This document shows, in pieces, positions 32,705 through 43,603 of a stretch of DNA of 64,000 bases. The stretch is from Seminavis robusta (Eukaryota; Bacillariophyta; Bacillariophyceae; Naviculales; Naviculaceae). The stretch's first letter is position 1. The number at the start of each line of letters is the position of its first letter. The stretch lies in NCBI GenBank assembly GCA_903772945.1, contig CAICTM010000039.1:94512-158511 (forward strand), given 5' to 3'. The position numbers were made by a program, and so were the translations under genes. The notes beneath the pieces are model-generated. The model had not been told where the DNA came from, made no database searches, and saw nothing but the letters and a program-made list of their open reading frames with translations.

Positions 32705-32872
32705 GTTTCAGTCGCAGTGTCGTTGGACGAACACTAGCTAGAAGTAGAAACTTGTTGTGCCTGAGGAACTACACTACGCACGTCGAATTAATTAAACCAC
32801 AGCTACTCAACACTTTTCCTCCTCACATGACATACATGTACATACAAAAACAACAAAAACAAAGAAGCATAT

Positions 32873-33898
32873 TCAGCTTTCCTCCTTCTTTCTACCAAGC
32901 CTTCCGACTCGGTTTCGTACTCGATCTTTCGTCAACCTCCAGGCGGCCCCACCCAATTTGCGCAATGATTGTCGTTCCTCTTGGAGCTCTTCCAAATGGG
33001 CTGTTGTCGTCCTAAGTCTTGATTCAGTTTGGCCCAAGGAAGACTGAGCTTGTACCAATTTCCTGGAAGTGGAAGCTACCTTGGTTTGTTCCAATTCAAA
33101 TTTGTCCTCCAAGTCTCTGGATTCTTCAGCCAATATCGCAACCTTCCTTTCGGCATCTTGTCGTAGTTGGGTTTCCCGTTTTAGTTCCACGCGTGCTGCT
33201 CGCAATAGGCCAATCAGACGACCCAGTGCAGCCAGCAATCTAGGACGATCGTCATCATTCAGAGCAGTCAAGGCAACATCCACCCTTTGAGTTATACCAT
33301 ACTTGTCTGGGGACGCAAAAAACGGAGAGCTGTCTGGCCTCAGAGCGTTTTTGGGATTGGCTTCTTCCACGTCATCGGATTGCTCAATAGTCTCAACTTC
33401 AGCAGGGGTAGTCTTAACATCTATTTCAGGGGTAGAATCCAAAGCCTCCTGGGCCACTGACACCGACTTGGCTTCCGCTGTAAAAGTCGGAGTAGAAGTT
33501 GTGCTGATTGGCGCAACGGTCGTTTCTGATTGTGGCTTTTTCTCATCTCCCATTTGTATGAACTGAAGCCCCACCAAACCCAGTAAGGCAATCACTGCAA
33601 CACCTGAAGCCACTAGAATCAGACCGTCCGTGGAGCCAGCACCGCCAACAGTGGAGTCTTCGATCACAATCCCATTCAAAGCATTGAATGTATCCATAGT
33701 AATGGAATCAGAGGCATCGGCGAGGAAGAGCTGAGGCAAGGAGGGTACCGCCGAAAGCTGGGTCTTTTGCCCTTCAAGGAAATGAGCTGAAGTAGTTGAG
33801 CATAGTCCCCGCGACGCCTGGAACGCCATGCTTGGCGCAGCACAAGCAGCCAGGACGGCAACAAGCTTCCAGGGGGCGCCCATGACGTGCACCCTCAT
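32873..33898 (-). CDS. plastid-targeted membrane protein with coiled coil
   Basis: Single exon, 341 aa. I chose the ATG at 33898; the frame extends further upstream without an ATG. The N-terminus is a signal peptide ending P-S-M-A/F-Q-A-S-R-G, where Phe follows the predicted cleavage, the diatom ASAFAP-type bipartite plastid signal. One membrane helix follows (LILVASGVAVIALLGLVGLQF, residues ~95-118), then a Thr/Glu-rich spacer and, from ~215, a long charged coiled coil (RDAERKVAILAEESRDLEDK, continuing to ~320). The C-terminus is basic. No family is recognised. A role at a plastid membrane is inferred from targeting and topology. It converges with the protease gene, leaving 168 bp between stop codons. 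Confidence 0.75.
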   Translation of the reverse strand: MRVHVMGAPWKLVAVLAACAAPSMAFQASRGLCSTTSAHFLEGQKTQLSAVPSLPQLFLADASDSITMDTFNALNGIVIEDSTVGGAGSTDGLILVASGVAVIALLGLVGLQFIQMGDEKKPQSETTVAPISTTSTPTFTAEAKSVSVAQEALDSTPEIDVKTTPAEVETIEQSDDVEEANPKNALRPDSSPFFASPDKYGITQRVDVALTALNDDDRPRLLAALGRLIGLLRAARVELKRETQLRQDAERKVAILAEESRDLEDKFELEQTKVASTSRKLVQAQSSLGQTESRLRTTTAHLEELQEERQSLRKLGGAAWRLTKDRVRNRVGRLGRKKEES

Positions 33899-34483
33899 GT
33901 TTGATTGCTGAGAGAATGAAATGCTGAACTCTCGTAGAATTGCATGGGTAGAACTCTTGTCTCTGACGTTCAAAGCGAAGCTAGCTAGCTAGGAAGCTCA
34001 AAGCCCAAAAGCGTTTGGGCTTGGCTGAATGGCTGACGTCCCACTGGGGTTTGTGGTCACCGGGTGTCATGATGTACTACGGTCGTACCCCATGATGTCA
34101 TGATTCAGCTTAAATCTTTCATACGTGGATACTTTACTGTACCGTACTGCACCTGTTCCACCATCAACCGTTTTCTCTGACCGCTTGAAGAGCTCTTGAA
34201 GCCCAAACCTCACAGCGGTACCGTAAAAGTACATCCTCCTTTGGTTTGTTCCCTGTTATGTCATAGCTTTGAAGTTTGCGGAGTATCTCCAAACTATCCT
34301 TATCTTCGCTTGTGAGAAAGACCAAGCATAACGGTACTAGTACCGTAGCCCATGCAACTACAGATAGCTATCAAGAGTCGGCTGTACGGCAGGCAAGGCA
34401 CATGTTTAGTTTTTCATAAATGCATATAAAGTTTTTAGTTTATTGAAACTGGCAGGTCTCCTGCTAATTCGACTGCCATCAAT
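33899..34483. other. intergenic between two minus-strand plastid-type genes
   Basis: Promoter region of the gene below and terminator region of the gene above. Nothing else is seen except TAGCTAGC at 33981-33992. Confidence 0.4.
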
Positions 34484-35312
34484 CTACAAGCCATATTTGA
34501 CTCCACGTTGGTCCATCTCAGCCTTGAACATCTGGGCGTCAAACAATGCTGGGAAGAAGTGGGGCTGCTCCCCATAGTACTGCTTGCCTTCTCCAGTTTG
34601 CTTCTCTTTCAAAACGCAAATTACGGGGAGGGAGATCGAGGGGAAGAACTGGTAGCCGGTGATATTGTCATACTTCCAGCGGTTGTCGGTGCCAACCACG
34701 AAGTTGCCGGGCTTACGTTCCAGTCGGGCCCCTTTCTTCAAATTCAATCCAGCACCCTTGAGGTTGTAAAACTCAATTCCATCACTCTCAAAGACGCAGC
34801 GCACGCGGCAAGTCTGAACCCAAAGCAGTGCCGCCAACAAGAGATGGAAACAGTTGCCACCTGTTGCCAAGAGGGAGGCAGGTCCACCTGGGATGATGCA
34901 TCAGGCATGGACGGATACGATGCATTCGAAAAAGAGTTAGTTGAGCAGCATGCTTAATCAGGCAAAACGAGATGCGGGGTTTAATCCTACCTGGGTGAAG
35001 GGTTGAAACATAAGGTCCAACCATGGCGACAACATAGGTCAGAGCGAAGCTGGGGTCAAGGATACTCTCAACTTTAGGTTCCCCTGCCTTTCTCTTCGCG
35101 TTGATCTCGTCCATAATCTTGGACTTGGTCACTGGTTCTGTGTACACAGAGGCAGGGACGCGGTTGTTCTGCCAGTCCTTGATACCATAGCCGGGATGAA
35201 AAGACTGAGACAATGCTGTCTTGGGACGGTCACCGACAGGAGACACCACGAATGTGGCGCTGCTTTTGGCGGCAAGCAAGAGCAAGGTAGCGCAAGAAAA
35301 GATAGTCTTCAT
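34484..35312 (-). CDS. DUF3119-type plastid protein
   Basis: Two exons on the minus strand: 34991-35312 and 34484-34887, with a 103-bp intron, total 241 aa. ATG 35312 starts a signal peptide (KTIFSCATLLLLAAKSSAT) followed by Phe (T/FVVSPVG), again the bipartite plastid pattern. The mature part has two hydrophobic segments around the junction (FALTYVVAMVGPYV and CFHLLLAALLWVQT), then C-V-F-E-S-D-G-I-E-F, N-R-W-K-Y-D-N-I, and a C-terminus with H-F-F-P-A-L-F-D-A. This matches what I know of DUF3119, a small membrane-associated family of cyanobacteria and plastids with unknown function. A second acceptor 24 bp further into exon 2 (ACAG before GTGGCAAC) would drop eight residues and also keeps frame. 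Confidence 0.75.
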
Positions 35313-36261
35313 TTTGGTGGGTTGGCTTTGGTTTTGGTTTTGCTTCCTAAAAGATTGGATTGGGATTGGGATCCAAAAGAAATTGTGAGGAAAGTTGGTT
35401 TGTTCAAACCAAACTCTTGGCCCATGTATCTTCGTGTGACCTGCTGGGAAACCTGACACCCAATGACCCATACCCATGACCGGTGGACGAACGCCTTGGA
35501 GAAGTCGTAATATTTTTGAATAGCCCCAGCCCTTCGACAGAACACTTGCTTTCTGTTGAAGAAGAATAAACATCGACTTCCAGGGGCAAAAAGACTTTGG
35601 CAAGCACGCAAGCACCTCACTTTTTGCTCATTAGCGACACTCCCCATTGCATGCGTACCGTACCGGTAGTTGGCTAGCTAGCAAGCAAGCTCTTGTTGCT
35701 GCCAACATGATGATGGCACCATTCTCTACCAAGCCGTGTTCTTCATCACAGAACAATCCGGCAGCTTCTTCGTATTCGTTTTGTTACCCTCGGAAGACTG
35801 AATGATGTGTTTGCGCTGATCAGTGCATATTCCTTTTGTGTTTGATTGGGGAGGTGAAAGAACGAAGAAGGAGCGAATGATGCCTAGGCAGTGACAATAA
35901 GTGCCTCAATCAATTGCAGCTAAAGTAGGATGACGACGCTCTCTACCGCACCCGTGTCGTCTTGGGAGCGGCTGAGTTCTTCAGTAAATGACAAACGAGC
36001 TCGCCAGGACCGTCTCTCAGATTGGCCAATTGATACCCATGACTTGGAATCGGTAGATGCAGAAAATATTGGTGTCGTTCTCTGGACGGAGAATACTTCA
36101 TTACTTTTTCGGACATCCCAATCGTCGTGGCACAAAAGTTGCCAATACATGTAGAGTCTTCCCCGCAACAGACGATGAAGAGAATCTGATGGTTGGCGAG
36201 GAGAATGAGGATGACTTGATTCGCGTGCTTGACGAAAAGGGAATGGAATGTGAAGGATACT
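35313..36261. other. intergenic; weak plus-strand coding signal near 35930
   Basis: From ATG 35930 a 74-codon frame encodes an acidic/basic peptide, and an overlapping frame to 36263 encodes an acidic one (DEENLMVGEENEDDL). They may be upstream pieces of the EGF-like relic that follows, but the link is not provable by eye. Confidence 0.3.
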
Positions 36262-36640
36262 AATGACTACTCCACGTGTGAGTGCATTGAAGACTGGTGC
36301 AACAGCCTGTCCCCGGGCTCAGAATGTCAGATCAGCTCCACCAGAGCTTTCTGCACTTGTCGTGCTGCTGCATTGGTGAGCGTTGTGAGATAACGACGAA
36401 GCGTACCTGGAGGATACTCAAGATGCCAGGAATAGAAATGGTCTCTACTGAGCTATGCGGACGACCAGTTCCACGCATGTCGATACCAGGCAAATAGCAA
36501 TAGTACATGTAGTGGCTACGGCGCAAACGGTGGGACGTCAGCGATCACAAATGTTGGATGCGTATGCAAACTGTCCTCCCTCACATGTTGGAACAAGATG
36601 TGAAACCAGGAATGGTCCTCGTTTTAATACAAGTGTATGA
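36262..36640 (+). pseudogene. EGF-like Cys-rich relic
   Basis: One frame gives S-T-C-E-C-I-E-D-W-C-N-S-L-S-P-G-S-E-C, then C-T-C-R (36271-36365). After ~120 bp without sense, a second gives C-S-G-Y-G-A-N-G-G...G-C-V-C (36503-36565), and a third continues A-N-C-P-P-S-H-V-G-T-R-C-E (36568-36606). Together the last two spell an EGF-like module (C-x-C-P-P-x-x-x-G-x-x-C-E) with a one-base slip between them. The gap before could be an intron (GTGAGC at 36376). It is a decayed gene or one with indels; there is no full start or end. Confidence 0.4.
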
Positions 36641-37428
36641 TGCAATTTGAGAAGTAAAATAAGGGAACACTATGCTCGACAGACATCAAGAAACTGTATC
36701 CATGATTTCAGTAGGAAGACTCTTTTGGCCATGTTGAATGGTATGATGAGCACAACGTCTGCTCGGTATCGAATGACGGATGGGGTCGGCGTAACGCATA
36801 AAAGGTGTGCCCAGCTGGATTGGCTGCAACATGGATTTGAGGAGTGTCGAAGTGATGAAGTGCCAGTGCTGCCTCAACACTGCTTCCGACGGGAACAGAA
36901 TTCACAGGGCTGGCAACTCTGTGAAGAGTCAAGTCAATCAACTGATGGTTGTTGTTTCTGGCCTAGCGGACTGAGTCGAGTCGGCTTGGATCACATACAC
37001 AAAGTCTTGGCGAGATTCTCGTTGCAATTATTGTCCCTACGCGCCCTCATCGGGATCGAAAGCATCTTCTGCTCCTGTCAAAGAGGTGACATGGGTTGCG
37101 ACGCGCGAAAGCCAAATTCGATCGTAACAGCACCGCCTCATCTTTCCCTGAGCCTCCGCCGATAGCTTCCCTCCTCTAAACCCCACTTTTCTCAAAAGAA
37201 TGCGCTCACGGACAAGCAATCCATCATCAAGTACCCCTTGACCACCGAATCCGCCATGAAAACTGATTGACGATTACAACACTCTAGTCTTCATCGTAGA
37301 CATCAAATATCCTACAAGCGACAAATTTTTAAAAGGCTGCTGTACGAGAACTCTACAATATTGAATGCGAAATGGTCAACACCTCGGTCAATCCTCGTGG
37401 ATTGAAGTTGGAGGGATTATGCCAATAG
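36641..37428. other. intergenic, no gene recognised
   Basis: Competing short frames on both strands, none with family-like content. Confidence 0.35.
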
Positions 37429-39639
37429 CTATGTCAATCCACCTGGGCCAAACTTTGCTGTTTCCTTCTTGACGAACCTGTATCCTCGCATTCGAATGTA
37501 TTCGGGGCTGCCGGCATCAGCTGCTTCACGCACCCAGCCATCATTCTTCACGGTCAAATCCTTAACAGTCACAGTCTCCCCTTCGGGACACTCAATCACC
37601 AAGGCACCGTCCAGATCCAGGCTCTCAATCACTACACTACCAGGACCACTGACTACCAGGGAGGACTTGGAACTAATCTTGACCTTGTCCGGACTGGGGA
37701 ACACTTCGGAATACTCGGCAGGGCAAGTCACAAAGTCTGGCTTCAGTACTACTTGAGGACTGAGAACTGCCTTGATGCCTTCATGAGTTTCCTCCGCGGC
37801 GTCTTCGACCTGACAGCCAATGGATCGCATGATTGCTTTAAACGCTCCGTACTGATCGGCCTCTCCAGTGGCTGCCACGCCCGGTGCTGTTCCCTTTTGT
37901 TGCAGGCCTACACCATCCGACGTGGCATTCTTGACGGGTGAAAAGCACATGTCCGATGAAATGCTGGTAAAGCCAACCTTTTTGGCATCGTCGCCCGAGA
38001 GGACTGTCGGAAAGTCTTGCATCATACATTCGAGACGCGCTGGCTTTTTAAAGATTGTTTTAGCTTCGTCCTTGTATTTGGGGTTGACAAACTCGGGCAT
38101 GATACCTTTGGTTCTTTCTAGCACATCGGAGTATGCCTTGAGCTGAAAGAGTAGCTGGTTGATGTTCCCCGGAAAGGGAGAGAACCCTGTTTCCTTGTCA
38201 TTGACATCACCGTCTGGAAATCCCGATCCTCGAAGTAAGGGATCCAGTTGATTGTATTCGACGTTGACAGTCCTAGTAGTAAAGCAATGAGAGTAAGCAA
38301 GCGGGTACTGGTGAGAAATAAGTTCCTCCTCGTGAATTGGAACAACGAAACAAGTAGTGCAACAATTCAATTCGGCCAGCTCAGACAAAAGTGATCTTCA
38401 TCGACTTTGAATCTCATAAGTGATGTGGTGAAACGGTGTGGTCCTCATCGCGGCATGAATTGTTTTGCAATGTTCCGTGGGAACAAACAATTGCATTTTG
38501 ACTTACTTGACTTCATCGGATCCTTGCTTTGTGAGCTTGGCAATGCCTCCAATGGCTTGCTTGGCTTTTCGGGGTACAGCCAGGGAATTCATGACAAGGT
38601 CAAGTTCTTTGGAGACTCCCAGCATGAGGGGCAGCGTGTGAAAGGCCAGACCGTTTGTATCCTGCAAGGAGGAAGGAGGCATGAATTAGTAATTGTCATG
38701 GTTGATTGAACGAACGAGCAGGGGAGTGTACAAACGCACGTACCTGAAAGAAGCAGAGCCATTTGATTCCTTTTTCACTGTACCAAGTCTTGGCTACACC
38801 ACTGGTATACAGCAGCTCGTGAATATCTCCGTGACCATGAGGTTTTGTTATCACCATTTTGGTCGTCTCGTCCATGGAAAATTTCGCGGCATTGTCGAGC
38901 AACGCCGGAACACCGGATCCTTGTTGGACAATGGATATTTGTCCCTCTTCCATCCCAAAGTTATTGTTTGCTTTTAACAGAGCTTCAGTTCCGGCGCGTG
39001 TATCGTTGGAAACCATGATACAGAGAGGCAATTTGCACCCATCTTTTCCATATTTCTTTTGAATGGAAAGAATGTAGTGAATATAGTAGTTCAGGTAGCA
39101 TGTTTCCGTGGCCAGCTCTGTTGGTAGTTCCAGCTTGATACCATTGTACCCAAGTCGTTCACCCAGTCCACCTAAAAAACAATTAAAAAGAGAGACGAAA
39201 AGATAAGATTCAGAAACTGGAAGCAACCCCTTCAAACACCCAAAGCTACCCATCACGTACCTGCCACCAATACAAATCCAATGGATCCCAACTCTTCCAA
39301 TCCCTTTGCTTCCGTGGCTTTATACTTGTCGGTTCCAATTTCAAAAGCCGCTCCTTCGGGGACTTGAGGCTCCCATCCGTCTAGAGGGTTGACACCTTTG
39401 CGGCTGTTTTCCAATAACTTTACGGCATTTTTGACGTATCCCGCTAATCCTCCATTACCGTAGGCGCCGTCCAAGGCTTCCAATTGTGTAGCCACGGCAG
39501 TACGGTCTTGTGGTGACATGCCCGGCCAATCGGCAAACAGGTGCGATTGACCGCATTCTTCCGAGTTCAGTTGTTGGACCAACTGCTTCTGAGAGTCCGA
39601 CAAAGTCGACAGGAGATCATCGGCAAGTGCAGCGCTCAT
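37429..39639 (-). CDS. USP: UDP-sugar pyrophosphorylase
   Basis: Four exons on the minus strand: 39261-39639, 38744-39171, 38507-38661 and 37429-38272. All junctions are GT-AG and in frame, total 601 aa, the usual length for the family. Junction 1 restores the nucleotide-binding signature [14 protein letters not shown]. Other family features are [36 protein letters not shown] and F-P-G-N-I-N-Q-L. The C-terminal part has the beta-helix-like segment [11 protein letters not shown]. The enzyme makes UDP-sugars from UTP and monosaccharide 1-phosphates with broad specificity. No targeting peptide is seen, so it is probably cytosolic, feeding cell-wall and storage polysaccharide synthesis. UDP-GlcNAc or UDP-glucose pyrophosphorylase are less likely given the signature and length. 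Confidence 0.9.
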
Positions 39640-41203
39640 CTTGATATCTTGATTGATGGATGCGTGTAGTTGTGAGCTGCTGAAAACGAAGGAGTGAAGT
39701 GCGTGGGGCTTGACGAAATGACCGTTTTTGGATACTAGCTAGTACCTGGTACCGGTACTAGCTACAGCTGTAGCTAGCTAGCTTTAGTACCTCCATCTCT
39801 TGCCAGCAACATTCTCAAGCTTCTTAATCCTGAGGGCAGGGATACCAGCATTTGACTCATGACTCGACTCGATGACGCGTGATTCGATTGAACCAAGTCG
39901 AATCGAATCGAAGCTTCAATTGAATCGAATCAATCGAATAGAAGCATTCAACACGAAACCACAACCAACAACAGCCCATCAACAACCACAACCAACTCGC
40001 AACACGATGATGTTTGTTTCTGCCGTACTGGTACCGGTTTTGTACCACTACTAGGCATGCCATCCCTCCCTTCGAAAGACGGGCAGGTAACAGTCTTGAT
40101 GTAGCCCCACGAGGAGGAGGAGCACAGGTTCCAATGCCAATAAGAGTGCCCTCGTGTGCTCGGCGAACAGACCATGGCGGATGCCATTGCCTTGGCGACA
40201 AGGACTACAACACCCTCCAGCGGTGGCGGCGAGTACAAGAAAATTCTATCAACTAAAGCCAAATGCAGGGATGTTGTAGCCACAAGGGAATCCACAAGGA
40301 GGCCATTGTTGCGTAATTTACTTCCTTCCATGCCTACCATTCCCGCTAAATCCCAGTGCTTCTTTCCAAAACGTCCTCAAGTACCGGTACAGTTCCGTGG
40401 GCAAACAATCCGCTCCCAAAGGACTCTTGGTGGGAAAGACTAGTACATGTAGTATTCTATTGCACAAGCCAATACTATTGCAGCAGCCAAGGCTGGGCTT
40501 ATAAGACGAGGGAGCATGGCTGGAGCAGGTAGAGAGGGGTCAGCCAACGAACCATGAAATCTGAGAGCGACGATACCAGTGTGATAAATGATGGGGTCCA
40601 TCAAGAAGAAGGATCATCTCGCTAGTGGCAATTATCAGGACAAGGAGTATCTTCCACAATTACCGTACCGGTAGTGCCGAGATCGTCAAGAGTGATGCCC
40701 CCCCCCCCCAGTGCACTGCACTGAATTTCTTTAAAAACTAAGCCATGATAAGGCAGCTGCATCAGCTCAAGACGATGTAATACTACCAGCAACAATAGTA
40801 CCCCCAAACAACAATCCACGAAAGAGAAAACAGAACTACTACTGAGAAGACGAAAAGTAGTACGAAAGAAAAAGATGCTAAATATGTACAGCAGCAGGAC
40901 GAAGACCATGATTCAGATGATGCTTCCGAAGCTAGCTAACAGCGAGCACAAACGCAGGTCTCCTAACCAAGAATCCTCCAAGAGACGGCGCAAGAAAGAA
41001 ACTAACTAAAGGAACACGGAAACATAAGGAATGCGGATTGCTCACAAAACTACAACATCTATCTATTGTCAGGACTATTCGGCAAGAAATCACTTTGGTG
41101 CCGCCGGATGGTCTCCAACTCGTCCGACAAGAAGGGTCTCCTCGGTCCACTGGAGCGCTCTCGGGTTCATCGTTTCCCACCGCCATACAACCGTGCAAGA
41201 GAA
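39640..41203. other. intergenic, simple-sequence rich
   Basis: It holds TAGCTAGC/GGTACCGGTACC palindromes (39733-39783), a GAATCGAATC simple repeat (39890-39945) and a 12-base C run (40698-40709). No gene is supported on either strand. Confidence 0.4.
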
Positions 41204-42817
41204 CTACTCATGCTTGCTCTTTTTGGTGCTCGTGGATTCCATTGCGAGATTTGTTCGTTTTCCACTACGTCCTCCGGTTGATTGCTCTTTTGGCAACGAC
41301 CACAGACTAGGCGCTTCTCGCAAGAGTCCAAACTGCATATTTGTAACAATGAGCTGCCCGTACTCGTCAGCAAGGAGCTCCTCCTCCTCCGTGTCCCAAG
41401 AATATTTTAGAAACGCAACTTTGTCTGCAATCTCCTCCATTGAGACAACGTCAACAAAACCCTCGAGAGAGGTCTCCGTTGCAGCAGTGCGGCCGCAGAT
41501 GTTGAGGAGTGTCCAGTACGTCAATTTCTTCTGGAGAAGATCGTTGCCGTCGTCACCCAGAAAATCCCAACAGTTGTTGTAATCTGTCATGAATTCTCTA
41601 CAATCATGCATGGCATTGAAGTCAGTTTGATCCTTTTTGTCGAATGGGAGCTTTGTCACGAGCGCCAGTTCCAGGCGTGTGTTTGACTGCAACATCTCCA
41701 ACAGTTTTTCTTGGTAAGCTTCGGCTTCTGTGTCGTGGCACCCCCTGATTCGCAAGTTGCTGAATACGGCGCTCTTATTGATGGCATCCAGTAATGGAAG
41801 GAGCAGTAGCTTTTCATCATATGGGGCGTTCACAACAAGGTCCTCCAAATATCCAACTTCTACCAATTCACACACAGATCTGATTGCATTGACGTCGGAA
41901 AGATCCTCCAAAAACAAACGTTTGAGACACTTCATATGAGGAAAAAGGCTGAAGATTGATAGATTGAGTGAGACGTCATCCGATGTCGGTTGAAAGCAGA
42001 ACTCTGTGATGGCCGATCCTCGGTCTTTCAATTGTTGCTTTACCGGGGCGATCCATTCTTCGTAGGGGACAGTAGATTCAAAATCTCCGATTTGAAGAAC
42101 AACCTCCCGTGGTCCTGAGTCCCCCCGAACAAGATTGGAGAGAAGTCTGGCCCATTCCTGCCCACTCCTCTCGTGATCTCCAGAATCGAAGCCATGAACC
42201 TTGCCCATCATTGCATCAACAGCTGCCATACGTCGCTCGTCCAAAATTCTGGTGTAGTTTTCCACTGGAAAGGTAGTTCTATCGTGTTCAGTGTCGGACA
42301 AATCGAGATACCCGGTTCCTTCGGGATGTGTCTCAACCATATAGTCGAGCAACTCTGGTGGGAGGACCGTGGAAAAGAGGACTACATTGAATGGACTGCA
42401 TTTTGGATATTCTGTATTGCAGAACTTTGCTTGAGGGAAAGAATCGAACCAATCTTTGAGCCTCTTGAGAGTCTGGACTTGCTGTTCGTTGTCGAGCATA
42501 GGGAAGCTGATTCCGGCTTCACGGAACTCGATTGGAATCATGGGACAGATTGGGTAGTGAACGCCGTATCTCGGTTGTTCTTTTGCCTTGTTGGTCAAGA
42601 ATAGGAGAACTTCTACGCTGGCACCTTGGCGGAAAGCGTCGTTGATTGCGAAGTCGTTGCAACTGGTGGGGTCTTTCTCACACGCCGTCTTCACCGCTTC
42701 GAGATCATCTTGTCGCGGGACGTTTACCACTCTGTACAGCTCGGATCGCTGGTAGTTCCGCTCTACAGCCGTCGCTTCGGGGTCTCCGTCAACGATTGGA
42801 ACATAGAAATAGTGCAT
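41204..42817 (-). CDS. hypothetical protein with LRR-like segments (537 aa)
   Basis: Single exon; ATG chosen at 42817 because upstream codons in frame include no ATG. The N-terminal ~100 residues resemble an ankyrin-like pair of helices (AINDAFRQGASVEVLLFLTN). The middle (~240-420) has spaced Leu patterns reminiscent of leucine-rich repeats (MKCLKRLFLEDLSDVNAIRS; GYLEDLVVNA; VFSNLRIRG). The C-terminus is Lys/Ser-rich with a possible nuclear signal (KRTNLAMESTSTKKSKHE). I recall large lineage-specific families of this style in diatoms, but assign no function. Confidence 0.7.
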   Translation of the reverse strand: MHYFYVPIVDGDPEATAVERNYQRSELYRVVNVPRQDDLEAVKTACEKDPTSCNDFAINDAFRQGASVEVLLFLTNKAKEQPRYGVHYPICPMIPIEFREAGISFPMLDNEQQVQTLKRLKDWFDSFPQAKFCNTEYPKCSPFNVVLFSTVLPPELLDYMVETHPEGTGYLDLSDTEHDRTTFPVENYTRILDERRMAAVDAMMGKVHGFDSGDHERSGQEWARLLSNLVRGDSGPREVVLQIGDFESTVPYEEWIAPVKQQLKDRGSAITEFCFQPTSDDVSLNLSIFSLFPHMKCLKRLFLEDLSDVNAIRSVCELVEVGYLEDLVVNAPYDEKLLLLPLLDAINKSAVFSNLRIRGCHDTEAEAYQEKLLEMLQSNTRLELALVTKLPFDKKDQTDFNAMHDCREFMTDYNNCWDFLGDDGNDLLQKKLTYWTLLNICGRTAATETSLEGFVDVVSMEEIADKVAFLKYSWDTEEEELLADEYGQLIVTNMQFGLLREAPSLWSLPKEQSTGGRSGKRTNLAMESTSTKKSKHE

Positions 42818-43603
42818 GGTCTTGAGACTCGAGCGCGCGCCGTTGGCGGATTGTGACAATGAACAGAATGAGCCTCGAGAAGGAAGGATCGACAACACGA
42901 TGGGAGACGCCCTTTCCTGGCGCTTGGGAAGAGAAAGAGTCGACTTGAAGGTTTCGCTGCAATCAAGGAAACTTCTCTCTTCGACGTACGAGGGAGAAGC
43001 GAGAGACTTTTTGAAGGAGGAACAAGGAGTGGAGGAACGTTCGAAGTTGGAGGCCGCTTCGAGGAAAGCTTTAGAAACGGATATTTTGATCTTGGGGTTG
43101 GGGCTTGAAATACGCAGGGAGCGGAGGGAAATATTTCAGTCATTGTTCAAAACGTTTACCATTATTCCTTTAGTTTCCTCACAATGCTCTACCGTACGTA
43201 TGGGTACAGCCAGCAAGCGAATCATCAAGGTTGTTCCTGTTACGTTCACGGGTTGTAGCCTTGTAAACAGCAGATTATGGCCCGATATGGTACCGGGGGT
43301 CTGGATAGCCCAGTTGTACCGTACGGTACTGTCACAGCTTCCATCAATGGTGGCTGCATGGTTGGATTAAAAATTCTGGCTAGCTAGTAGGGCTTACAGG
43401 GTGGAGTTGCGTGTTGCGTGCCTTTTCTCCGCTTTGTCAGGTTTCGTTAGCTTTCTTTTGGAAGAATAAAAAAGGATGAAACTCTACTGTTTCCTATTAT
43501 TACGGAGACAAGATGCCTTCCTTTAAAATGCCTAATAACTATTAATCGATACCACGATACCACACAGGAGCTGGGGCAAACACATAGACCGACTAAGCTG
43601 CGG
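42818..43603. other. intergenic, no gene recognised
   Basis: Upstream region of the gene at 42817 and 3' side of the GTPase relic. A purine-rich stretch (42890-43140) has long open frames on both strands without recognisable content. Confidence 0.35.
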
